Source: Solimicrobium sp040544425 (GTDB taxonomy: Bacteria; Pseudomonadota; Gammaproteobacteria; Burkholderiales; Burkholderiaceae_D). From it: a stretch of DNA of 64,000 nucleotides. The stretch covers positions 310,001 to 374,000 of the forward strand of contig JBEONO010000001.1 of assembly GCA_040544425.1 (NCBI GenBank). Direction: 5' to 3'. Positions within the stretch are counted from its first letter, which is position 1. Every line of letters starts with the position of its first letter. The notes below the pieces were generated by a model. It worked only from the letters and a program-made list of their open reading frames with translations. It made no database searches and was not told where the DNA came from. Shown piece after piece: positions 17,916-25,974 of the stretch. The position numbers and the translations under genes are program-made.

Positions 17916-18374
17916 ATGCAAACTTACGCATTCACCCAACAATTCGCCAGAAAAACCCTTGCACGCGGTTTTACCTTGATCGAAATTATGGTGGTGATCG
18001 CCATTCTGGGCATCATGGCTGCCATCGTCGTACCGAAACTGGTGGGCCACACGGATACCGCCAAGGTCGCTGCGGCGAAACAGGATATTGCAATTTTTAA
18101 ACAGCAATTGATCCTGTATAAATTAGACAATCAACGCTATCCGACCACCGAGCAGGGTTTGCAGGCGCTGGTCACCAAACCAACTTCCGGTCCGGCCGCA
18201 AATGGATACAAAGAAGGCGGTTATCTGGAAAAAATTCCGAAAGACCCGTGGGGCAATCCTTATCAATATTTATGTCCGGGTATTAAAGGCGACTTCGACG
18301 TGTTTTCATTCGGCGCTGACGGTCAGCCGGGCGGTGAAGGCATTAACGCTGATATCGGTTCCTGGGATTTATAG
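17916..18374 (+). CDS. gspG: T2SS major pseudopilin GspG
   Basis: The 152-residue preprotein has a leader of about 17 residues ending ARG before FTLIEIMVVIAILGIMAAIV, with Glu at +5, then the conserved pseudopilin body (DNQRYPTTEQGLQALV, YLEKIPKDPWGNPYQY, DVFSFGADGQPGGEG) that includes the calcium-binding loop. GspG is the main subunit of the periplasmic pseudopilus. The ATG at 17916 gives a normal leader; an earlier TTG would add 24 unlikely residues. It is the first gene of the gsp operon, separated from the histidine kinase by 161 bases. Confidence 0.95.
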   Translation: MQTYAFTQQFARKTLARGFTLIEIMVVIAILGIMAAIVVPKLVGHTDTAKVAAAKQDIAIFKQQLILYKLDNQRYPTTEQGLQALVTKPTSGPAANGYKEGGYLEKIPKDPWGNPYQYLCPGIKGDFDVFSFGADGQPGGEGINADIGSWDL

Positions 18375-18376
18375 CC

Positions 18377-18865
18377 TTGAATCCGGATTGCAGAAGACCT
18401 CGGCCATTACGCATATCCGGGTTTACCTTACTGGAACTTCTGGTGGTGCTGGTCGTGATGGGTGTGATGTTGGGCATGGTCAGCATCAATGCAATTCCCG
18501 ATAAAAGGAAGGCGCTGACCAACGATGCACAGCGCATTGCCTTGCTGCTGCAGCTGGCGCGCGAAGAAGCCATCGTGCGCAATCGTCCGGTCGCGTTTGA
18601 AGTGGACACCGAACAGTTCCGGTTTTACGTGCGCGGCGACACCAGCTGGGAATTGTTAACCGACAACGATTTATTTCGCGAACGCAGTTTTCAGAGATCG
18701 CCTCTGGTAGTCACCATGCAGCCCAGTCCCAACCAGTCAGCACTGCCGATGAAAATTATTTTTGGCCGTGAACCTGTCGATAAACCTTTCGTTCTGACCC
18801 TGGCTTATGAAGACGTATCTGTCTCGATTTCTGCCGATGGTCTGGGACATTTCTCTGTTGAATAG
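18377..18865 (+). CDS. gspH: T2SS minor pseudopilin GspH
   Basis: The 162-residue protein has a prepilin signal (ISG before FTLLELLVVLVVMGVMLGMV) and the GspH pattern of LLLQLAREEAIVRNRPVAFEV. It helps initiate the pseudopilus as part of the tip complex with GspI, GspJ and GspK. The only suitable start is a TTG at 18377, two bases after the gspG stop, so translation is probably coupled to gspG. Confidence 0.9.
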   Translation: MNPDCRRPRPLRISGFTLLELLVVLVVMGVMLGMVSINAIPDKRKALTNDAQRIALLLQLAREEAIVRNRPVAFEVDTEQFRFYVRGDTSWELLTDNDLFRERSFQRSPLVVTMQPSPNQSALPMKIIFGREPVDKPFVLTLAYEDVSVSISADGLGHFSVE

Positions 18866-19249
18866 ATGCGGCCAAACATGAAACCACGCAATCGCGGATT
18901 TACGCTGCTGGAAGTGCTGGTGGCTCTGGTGATCGTCGGCGTGGCATTGGGTGCCAGTCTGCGCGCGGTCGGCAGCCTGACTCAAAACAGCGAGCATTTG
19001 CGCTCGGCGATGATGGCAACCTGGTCGGCAGAAAATCGTCTGGCACAAATCCGCATCGCCACCACCTTTCCCGAGATCGGGCAAAGCAATTTTGCCTGTC
19101 CGCAGGATGACTTGCCGCTGATCTGTTATCAGGAAGTGTTCGCTACGCCCAATCCGTCGTTCCGGCGGGTGGAAGTGAGTGTCTCCGATGAGCGCTACCC
19201 GGAACGTCGCATCATCAAATTGACCCAGGTGGTACCGAATGCCCTGTAA
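18866..19249 (+). CDS. gspI: T2SS minor pseudopilin GspI
   Basis: The 127-residue protein carries the prepilin signal NRG then FTLLEVLVALVIVGVALGAS with Glu at +5, and the GspI pattern TWSAENRLAQIR. It is a tip-complex pseudopilin. ATG at 18866 follows the gspH stop directly; an ATG at 18878 would give the more usual short leader MKPRNRG. It overlaps gspJ by 11 bases. Confidence 0.92.
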   Translation: MRPNMKPRNRGFTLLEVLVALVIVGVALGASLRAVGSLTQNSEHLRSAMMATWSAENRLAQIRIATTFPEIGQSNFACPQDDLPLICYQEVFATPNPSFRRVEVSVSDERYPERRIIKLTQVVPNAL

Positions 19250-19979
19250 GCAGAACAGCCGGGGCTTCACCCTGATCGAACTGCTGGTGGCGATCAGTAT
19301 TCTGGCGATCGTTGCGGTGCTGGGTTTCCGGGGATTGCAGAGCATTGTGCAAAGCCGCGCGGCCCTGACTTCGGAACTGGAACAGACCCGCGGGCTGCAA
19401 CTGACTTTTGCGCAACTGCAAAGCGATTGCGCGCATAACGTCAATCCGTTTAATTTTCCCAATCTGCCCGAGGGGCGCTCAAGCTGGATCGAGCCGCAAC
19501 GATTGATCCTGATCCGCAATGTGTTTTCAGACGATCAGGCGCCAGCCATGCAGCTGGTGACCTATCGGGTGGTGAACGACAATCTGACGCGCTTCGAATC
19601 GATCAGTACGCGCGATTTGTCTGTGCTGACCCAGTTGCTCAGCCAGGCCAGAAATCCGCCGGAAAAACAGGTCGAGATTGTGATGCAGAAGAATATCGAG
19701 GAACTGCAGTTCACCGGTTATCCGGAGAGTTCCCTGACCGGATCGACCAATACGCCGACCCCGGGCGCGAATCCGAACGATCTGGCCAATCCTCCCAATC
19801 CTGCCAGCACGGCAGGTACGCCGCCGCCCGGACCCAATCTGAATTCTGGCAATCCGCCGGTCAATAACGGCGTGCAGAATGTCGATCTGTCCAAGGCGAC
19901 TACCGGTTTGCAGGTGTCGCTGCAGCTGAAGAATCATCCGAAGGGCATGCTCAAAATTTTCATTCTGGGAGGGGTGTGA
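19239..19979 (+). CDS. gspJ: T2SS minor pseudopilin GspJ with Pro/Asn-rich insert
   Basis: The 246-residue protein begins with the leader MPCKQNSRG and FTLIELLVAISILAIVAVLG, and has the GspJ pattern GFRGLQSIVQSR and ERTRGLQL-like helix (EQTRGLQL). It belongs to the pseudopilus tip complex. Between about residues 165 and 215 it holds a long Pro/Asn/Gly/Thr-rich low-complexity insert not usual for GspJ, probably a disordered loop. It overlaps gspI by 11 bases and shares its final base with the start of gspK. Confidence 0.92.
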   Translation: MPCKQNSRGFTLIELLVAISILAIVAVLGFRGLQSIVQSRAALTSELEQTRGLQLTFAQLQSDCAHNVNPFNFPNLPEGRSSWIEPQRLILIRNVFSDDQAPAMQLVTYRVVNDNLTRFESISTRDLSVLTQLLSQARNPPEKQVEIVMQKNIEELQFTGYPESSLTGSTNTPTPGANPNDLANPPNPASTAGTPPPGPNLNSGNPPVNNGVQNVDLSKATTGLQVSLQLKNHPKGMLKIFILGGV

Positions 19980-20956
19980 TGGCCCGGCCCATGAACGCCA
20001 ATGTGCAGTCACGCCAGCGTGGTGTGGCGATCGTGACTGCCTTGCTGCTGGCGGCGCTGGCCATTACCCTGGTGATGAGTTTGTTCGGCCAGCAAAACGT
20101 GCAGGTGCGCTCGATTGAAAATCAGCGTTATCAATTGCAAAAAGTCTGGGTGATGCGCGGTGCCCTGGATTGGGCACGCCTGATTTTGCGTGAGGACGCC
20201 AAGGTCAACCGGGTTGATTACCTCGGCGAACCGTGGTCTGTGCCGCTGGCCGAAACCCGTCTGGATGACTACGTCGACAATGGGCGCAGCAGCGAAGACG
20301 ACACCGATGCAACCCTGTCGGGCTATATCATCGATGCCCAGTCGCGCCTGAATCTGACCAATCTGGCCGCAGGCGGACAGATCGATCAACCCAGTCTCCA
20401 GGCCTTCCAGAAACTGCTGACGGCGCAGGGGCTGGATCCGAACTGGGCGATCGCCGCGGCAAAAATGGTCGCGTCAACCCAGGCCCAGGCAGCGCAATCC
20501 AACGGCGATGGTACTGTCGCGGGCCCGGCTGTGTCAGCCAAAATTCTGGCATTGACGCAGGTGGATGATCTGCTGGCGATCCAGGGATTTACCCCGGCGG
20601 CGGTCGCCAAACTGCGCGACTTGGTGGTTTTTTTGCCAGTCCCTACGCCAATCAATGTAAATACGGCATCGGCGCAGGTTATTTCGGCTAGAATTGCGGG
20701 CATCTCCCTGTCGGACGCCCAGCAAATTGTGACCAACCGGGATCAGGCTTATTTTCGTGATTTGGTCGATCTCGGCGCACGGTGGGATGTCAGTAAAGGA
20801 AAAGTGCCGGGTGCGGCCGTGGTCAGCACGCAAACCAATTATTTTATTGTGCACGGGCATGTGCGACTGGGGCGTTCAATTATGGACCAGGACGCCCTGA
20901 TTGAACGAACTCCGATATCCGGAGCGACGCGGGTTGTCTGGGTCAGGGAAAGCTAG
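19979..20956 (+). CDS. gspK: T2SS minor pseudopilin GspK
   Basis: The 325-residue protein has the GspK-type signal RQRG followed by VAIVTALLLAALAITLVMSL (no Glu at +5, as is normal for GspK), then the alpha-helical domain (DAQSRLNLTNL) and the NVNTASAQVISA helix-hairpin-helix-like segment. GspK caps the pseudopilus tip. ATG at 19979 has an excellent GGGAGGGG ribosome site; a GTG three bases earlier is in frame. Its TAG stop lies inside the left terminal repeat of the element at 20953-21150. Confidence 0.93.
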   Translation: MARPMNANVQSRQRGVAIVTALLLAALAITLVMSLFGQQNVQVRSIENQRYQLQKVWVMRGALDWARLILREDAKVNRVDYLGEPWSVPLAETRLDDYVDNGRSSEDDTDATLSGYIIDAQSRLNLTNLAAGGQIDQPSLQAFQKLLTAQGLDPNWAIAAAKMVASTQAQAAQSNGDGTVAGPAVSAKILALTQVDDLLAIQGFTPAAVAKLRDLVVFLPVPTPINVNTASAQVISARIAGISLSDAQQIVTNRDQAYFRDLVDLGARWDVSKGKVPGAAVVSTQTNYFIVHGHVRLGRSIMDQDALIERTPISGATRVVWVRES

Positions 20957-21150
20957 TACTACTGTGCCATAAGTTTAAGAAATTCCTTTTGGCTCCCGTC
21001 GTTCCCGCGCGGGTTTGGCGGGAATCCAGTGACTCGGCGTTTCCGTCGTTTCTTTGCAGATCACAGCAAAACGGCACTGGATTCCCGACTGCCCCCTCGG
21101 GAATGACGGTTTTAAGAACCGTTCAATTATTTGTGACACAGTAGGACTAG
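20953..21150 (+). mobile_element. MITE-like palindromic element inside the gsp operon
   Basis: A 198-base non-coding element bounded by imperfect terminal inverted repeats: CTAGTACTACTGTGCCATAA at 20953-20972 and, on the complement, CTAGTCCTACTGTGTCACAA at 21150-21131 (16 of 20 matching). Inside are opposing hairpins with TTCCCGC/GCGGGAA and ATTCCCG/CGGGAAT arms. A near-identical copy lies inverted at 2555-2729. It encodes no transposase, so movement would need one in trans. It separates gspK from gspL within the operon. Confidence 0.75.
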
Positions 21151-21194
21151 TCGTTCGATCAGCAGGCCAGACCCACTATTTACGAAAAAATATC

Positions 21195-22424
21195 TTGAAT
21201 ACACTGTATTTACGCATCCCTCCAAAACACACGGCCTCCTGGCCGGATACCGCACTGTCTTTTGCGGTCAGCTCGTTAGAAGGCAATATTCTTCGCGAAG
21301 GGCGCAGTACTTTAAAAGAACTGGCCGCGTCGATCTCCAAATCCAATGTCGTGCTGATCATCGCCGCCACTGACGTCACCTTGCTGGAACTGAGCATTCC
21401 GCCCATGCCGGAAGCCAAGCTGAAGCTGGCCCTGCCGAATCTGGTTGAAGACCAGTTGATGGGCGATCCCGCCGAGTGCGTGCTGCTGCTGGGCGCAAAA
21501 TCGGCCAGCTCGAATAAACGCAGTGTGGCAGTGGCGCAGCGCAGCTGGTTGCAGCAACTGTCTGCCAGTCTGTTCGCGCTGGGTGCGAATCAGGTCAAGG
21601 CTGTGCCGGCACAACTGTGTTTGCCATGGAAAAAAGATCAGTGCAGCGCAAGTCTGGAAGGACAGCTGCCGGACGCCACGCTGACCTTGCGTTTTGGCGA
21701 AGAAAGCGGTGTCGGGATCATGCTGGAGCCCGAGCAGAAACTGGAAGAGTGCCTCGCCACAATCGCCATGCTGGCCCCGGCTGGTCCGATCACATTGCAG
21801 CTTCCTTCTGCCTCAGTCAATGAATTGAAGGCGGTGATCAAGGATCATGCCGATTGGGAGCAGCGCTTTACCGTGTCGGAAACCAAGTGGTCGGCTACGG
21901 TACAGGCCGTGAAACTGGCCGGGTTTAATTTGATGGCTGGCCTCAATTCTGCGCAGACCAATCGGATCCAGTGGCAGATGTGGCGCTGGCCGCTGATTTT
22001 GGCGACCCTGGTGTTGCTGGTGAATATCGGGGCGCTGAACTACGACTACTGGAATTTGAAACGTGAGGCACAGGCTTTGAAGCAGGGCATGCTGCAGACC
22101 TATAAGGCGACTTTTCCGAAAGAGACGGTGGTGGTGTTTCCGCTTGAGCAGATGCGGAAGAATCTGGATGTCGCGCAGCGCGGCGCCGGGTTGCCCAGCC
22201 CGGACGACTTTACCTTGTTGCTGACTCAATTCGGCGCAGCCTGGAACACGCTGGGGCCGAACAATCTGGCCAGGCTGGTTTCGATCGAATATAAAGAACG
22301 CGGCCTGCTGGTGCAGATCAAAGGCGAGATGCCGCAAAAGCAGTTGCAGCCGGAACTGGACAGTCGGGGGCTGGTATTGAAGAAGAATAATGCAGAGATC
22401 TGGCAAGTGAAGGTGGCGAAATGA
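21195..22424 (+). CDS. gspL: T2SS inner-membrane platform protein GspL
   Basis: The 409-residue protein has a cytoplasmic actin-like domain (about 1-260), a membrane helix at about 270-292 (WPLILATLVLLVNIGALNY) and a periplasmic ferredoxin-like domain. It links the GspE ATPase to the membrane platform. The family usually opens M-x-TLY-[IL]-R-[LI]-P; here that pattern is (TTG)NTLYLRIPP, so TTG at 21195 is taken as the start. The reading frame stays open further upstream to 21054, but that stretch is translated repeat DNA, identical in style to the extension in front of the prepilin at 2530. Confidence 0.88.
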   Translation: MNTLYLRIPPKHTASWPDTALSFAVSSLEGNILREGRSTLKELAASISKSNVVLIIAATDVTLLELSIPPMPEAKLKLALPNLVEDQLMGDPAECVLLLGAKSASSNKRSVAVAQRSWLQQLSASLFALGANQVKAVPAQLCLPWKKDQCSASLEGQLPDATLTLRFGEESGVGIMLEPEQKLEECLATIAMLAPAGPITLQLPSASVNELKAVIKDHADWEQRFTVSETKWSATVQAVKLAGFNLMAGLNSAQTNRIQWQMWRWPLILATLVLLVNIGALNYDYWNLKREAQALKQGMLQTYKATFPKETVVVFPLEQMRKNLDVAQRGAGLPSPDDFTLLLTQFGAAWNTLGPNNLARLVSIEYKERGLLVQIKGEMPQKQLQPELDSRGLVLKKNNAEIWQVKVAK

Positions 22425-22927
22425 ATCAATTGACAGCAACCCTGCGCGACACCTTTGCGCAATTCTGGCAGGCGCGCCAGGAACGTGAACGGACTTATTT
22501 GATCGTCGCTGCAGTTGTGATTGTGCTGACCCTGATTTATCTGGTCGCCATCGAACCGGCCATGAGCGGTCGCGAAGAGCTCAGAAAATCTTTACCGGTT
22601 TTGCATCAGCAGGCAGCGGAAATGCAGCAGATGGCGCAGCAACTGGCGGTGATTCCGAGCGCGGAAAATCGCCATGAAATCACTCGCGAACTGATCGAAA
22701 CCGAGTTCTCAAGTAATGGCCTGAAGGCGCAGACTCTGGCGGTGAATGAATCCGTGGTGCGCGCCCAGTTCAGTTCGGCCTCGATGTCGGCCGTGCAGAC
22801 CTGCCTGCTGGATTTACAGAAAACCAGTGGCCTGTTTGTTGAAGAAATGAAGATTACCGGACTGGAAGGGGGGCTGGTCAGTGCCAGTTTCACATTGCGC
22901 CAGTCGAATTCGGGTGGCAGTCAGTGA
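22421..22927 (+). CDS. gspM: T2SS platform protein GspM
   Basis: The 168-residue bitopic protein has a short cytoplasmic N-terminus with RQERERTYL, a membrane helix (about residues 26-46) and a periplasmic domain that dimerises with GspL. The ATG overlaps the gspL stop (ATGA). Size and layout match GspM. Confidence 0.88.
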   Translation: MNQLTATLRDTFAQFWQARQERERTYLIVAAVVIVLTLIYLVAIEPAMSGREELRKSLPVLHQQAAEMQQMAQQLAVIPSAENRHEITRELIETEFSSNGLKAQTLAVNESVVRAQFSSASMSAVQTCLLDLQKTSGLFVEEMKITGLEGGLVSASFTLRQSNSGGSQ

Positions 22928-23721
22928 TCAATGCAGCAACGGTGAGCTTCAAGCAAAAAATTGCCTGGCTGGGTTTGGGTTTGATCTGTGTGTTGTTGAC
23001 CATCGTGGCGTTTGCGCCGGCAAGTTGGCTGGATATTGTGTTGGAAAAGCAGACCGACGGCCGCTTTGCCCTCGGCGATGTGCAGGGCAGTATCTGGAAC
23101 GGCTCGGCCTTTGTCGGTGTGGCTGCGAACAAAACCGGTGACCTGACGCCGTTGTTGCCCGGCAGGTTTGCCTGGCACCTTTCGCCGATTTTGCTGTTGG
23201 GGCAAATTGAATTGGAAGTGCGCAATGAAGCGTCGTTGCAGGGCCCGGTCAACATCACCGGAAATTTGCGGCAGGTACAGATCAGCCCGGGCGGCCTGAT
23301 CCTGCCGTCGGAACGCTTGAGTGGTTTGGGTGCTCCATTGAATACGGTTAAGCCGACAGGAACAATTACCCTGTCCTGGGATCAGCTGGAGATGACTTTG
23401 CTGGAGAAGCAACTGGAGATCAACGGTGCGATGAAGCTGAACATGCAGGAGATCGCTTCTGCGCTGTCGCCGATCAAGCCATTGGGTTCGTATGTGATGA
23501 ATTTTGTCTGGCACGGGCAGGCCGCCGACATTGAATTGAAAACCGTGCAGGGCCCGCTGATGTTGAGCGGCAAAGGTGGTTTGACGCAGGGCAGATTGCA
23601 GTTCAGCGGTCAGGCCGAAGCACAGGATGGGCAAGAAGACCAGTTGGCAAATCTGTTGAATTTGCTGGGCCAGCGCCAACCGGGCGCTGTAAAAAATGTG
23701 ATCGCTTTAGAGTTTAAATGA
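22924..23721 (+). CDS. gspN: T2SS protein GspN
   Basis: The 265-residue protein has one N-terminal membrane helix (about 13-33) followed by a beta-rich periplasmic domain (LGDVQGSIWNGSAFVG, TLSWDQL) typical of GspN. GspN is an accessory part of the inner-membrane complex and is absent from some T2SS. It starts with GTG at 22924 overlapping the gspM stop (GTGA). Confidence 0.87.
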   Translation: MINAATVSFKQKIAWLGLGLICVLLTIVAFAPASWLDIVLEKQTDGRFALGDVQGSIWNGSAFVGVAANKTGDLTPLLPGRFAWHLSPILLLGQIELEVRNEASLQGPVNITGNLRQVQISPGGLILPSERLSGLGAPLNTVKPTGTITLSWDQLEMTLLEKQLEINGAMKLNMQEIASALSPIKPLGSYVMNFVWHGQAADIELKTVQGPLMLSGKGGLTQGRLQFSGQAEAQDGQEDQLANLLNLLGQRQPGAVKNVIALEFK

Positions 23722-25973
23722 TGAATATTCGAATGACACCAAATATGCTTACTCCATTAAAACGTAATCTGGCGCAGGCAGGCAGTTTTTCATTGCGAAA
23801 AATACCTGCCAGTTTATTGTTCTGCGCGGTGACCGGCCTGGTCGCAGCACCGGCGTTGGCCCAAGAGCCGAGTTTAAATGAATCCAGGCTCACTTTCGTG
23901 GGCGCGGATATTGAATCGGTGATCAAGGCGGTTGGTCATTACACCGGCGTCACGTTCATCGTCGATCCGCGCGTCAAAGGCACCATCAATCTGGTTTCCG
24001 AGCAGCCGGTTACCAAGGCGCAGGCGTTTGAGCTGTTGACCTCGACACTGCGTTTGCAGGGCTACGCAGTGGTGACCGCCAACGGTTTCACCAAAGTCGT
24101 GCCGGAGTCTGACGGCAAGCTGCAGGCCGGTCCGACCCAGGCCGTTGGTGTCAAAGGGGACCAGATCGCGACCCAGGTATTTCGCTTGAATTATGAAAGC
24201 GCCGGTAATCTGGTGACTGTGCTGCGTCCATTGATCTCGCCTAACAACACGATCAATGCCAACCCCGGGAATAATTCGGTGGTGATCACCGACTATGCGG
24301 ACAATCTGAAACGACTGGCGAAAATTATCGCCACACTGGATGCACCGAGCACCAGCGGCATTGATGTCATTCCGCTTAAATACGGTATCGCCAGCGACCT
24401 GGCTACCTTGCTGGTGCGCCTGACCGAGCAAAATAACGCACCGGCTGACAGCGGCAAGTTGACCATCATGGCTGACAGCCGGACCAATTCGATTTTGCTC
24501 AGCGCACCGTCGGAAGCACGGGCCAATCTGGTCAAGACCCTGATCAATAAACTGGACCAGCCGACCGCCTTGCCGGGCAATGTCCACGTGGTGTATTTGC
24601 GTAATGCCGACGCCTTCAAGCTGGCCCAGACACTGCGTGCCATTGTCGGTGCGGACAGCAGTTCAAGTTCTTCGTCAAACGCCACGCAAAACACTGCCCA
24701 GCAAAATCAAACTTCATTCGGCAAAGGTCTGGCGGGTAATTCCGGCGGAACCGGCACCGGGTCGGCCGGATTGGGCAATGCCCTCGGCTCGTCAAGTGGT
24801 TCATCCAGCAGCTCAACGAATAACACTTTGCCTGCGGGCGGCCCGGCTGGTTATATCCAGGCTGATACGGCTACCAATACGCTGATCATCACCTCCAGTG
24901 AAACTGTGTATCGCAATCTGCGTTCGGTGATTGATCAGCTCGACTCACGTCGCGCCCAGGTTTACATCGAGGCCCTGATCATCGAAGTCTCAACTTCCAA
25001 GGCGGCACAGTTCGGCGTGCAATGGGCCGCGTTGTCGGGCAACAGTAACAGTGAGCTGCGGGTCGGCAGCGCGACCTCGTTCAATACCGGCGGGGCCAGC
25101 AATAATTTATTCACTCTGGCCGCGGAAGGAAAAGCCGCTGTGCCAAATCCTGGCCTGACGCTCGGCGTCTTCAGCGCCAAACTCGGTCTGGGCGCGATTG
25201 CCTCGGCATTGCAGACGAGCGGCAATGCAAATGTCCTGTCGGTGCCGACGTTGACTACCCTGGACAATGAAGAAGCCAAGATTCTGGTCGGACAAAATGT
25301 ACCATTCATCACCGGTTCGTTTGCCAGCACCGGGTCCACTTCAGGGTCAACGGTCAATCCGTTTCAGACCATCGAACGGAAAGACGTCGGCGTGTCCCTG
25401 AAGGTGAAACCGCAGATTTCCGAAGGCGGTTCGGTGAAACTGACGATTTATCAGGAAGTCTCGAATGTGGATTCAACCAACAATACCGCCGGTATCATCA
25501 CCAATATCCGCGCCATTGAAACCAATGTGATCGTCGACGATGGTCAGGTATTGGTGCTGGGCGGTTTAATGTCTGAGGACAGCAGTGGTACGGACGATCA
25601 GGTGCCCCTGCTGGGCGACATCCCGTTTTTGGGAAATCTGTTCAAATACAAAGTGAACAAGCACGCAAAAAGCAATTTGCTGATCTTCCTGCGGCCGACC
25701 GTAATCCGCAATCATGATCAGGGCAACTCGGTATCGATGGATCGCTACGACTACATGCGCGCCAAAGTGCTCACTGAAAAATCTGATCAGCCATTGTTGA
25801 ACGTACCAAGCCTGACTCCGGAAAAAATGGGCATGTTGATTCCGCAAACTATTTTGAACCGGGAGTCGGTACAAAACAGACTGGAAAAACAGGATGGGCA
25901 GCCCGTCTCTGAACCTACTTCACCGGTGAGCGCGCCCGACACAACTGTTACTCCATCACAGGTGAACAAATAG
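23718..25973 (+). CDS. gspD: T2SS outer-membrane secretin GspD
   Basis: The 751-residue secretin has a signal peptide ending around ALAQ (residues 46-50), then N0 (LTFVGADIESVIKAVG), N1, N2 and N3 domains and the secretin domain ending VLVLGGLMSED and LLIFLRPTVI. Between N3 halves lies a long Ser/Gly/Asn-rich loop (about 310-375). GspD forms the outer-membrane channel through which folded exoproteins leave. The C-terminal tail after about 690 may bind a pilotin. The first of two adjacent ATGs overlaps the gspN stop. Confidence 0.95.
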   Translation: MMNIRMTPNMLTPLKRNLAQAGSFSLRKIPASLLFCAVTGLVAAPALAQEPSLNESRLTFVGADIESVIKAVGHYTGVTFIVDPRVKGTINLVSEQPVTKAQAFELLTSTLRLQGYAVVTANGFTKVVPESDGKLQAGPTQAVGVKGDQIATQVFRLNYESAGNLVTVLRPLISPNNTINANPGNNSVVITDYADNLKRLAKIIATLDAPSTSGIDVIPLKYGIASDLATLLVRLTEQNNAPADSGKLTIMADSRTNSILLSAPSEARANLVKTLINKLDQPTALPGNVHVVYLRNADAFKLAQTLRAIVGADSSSSSSSNATQNTAQQNQTSFGKGLAGNSGGTGTGSAGLGNALGSSSGSSSSSTNNTLPAGGPAGYIQADTATNTLIITSSETVYRNLRSVIDQLDSRRAQVYIEALIIEVSTSKAAQFGVQWAALSGNSNSELRVGSATSFNTGGASNNLFTLAAEGKAAVPNPGLTLGVFSAKLGLGAIASALQTSGNANVLSVPTLTTLDNEEAKILVGQNVPFITGSFASTGSTSGSTVNPFQTIERKDVGVSLKVKPQISEGGSVKLTIYQEVSNVDSTNNTAGIITNIRAIETNVIVDDGQVLVLGGLMSEDSSGTDDQVPLLGDIPFLGNLFKYKVNKHAKSNLLIFLRPTVIRNHDQGNSVSMDRYDYMRAKVLTEKSDQPLLNVPSLTPEKMGMLIPQTILNRESVQNRLEKQDGQPVSEPTSPVSAPDTTVTPSQVNK

Positions 25974-25974
25974 C

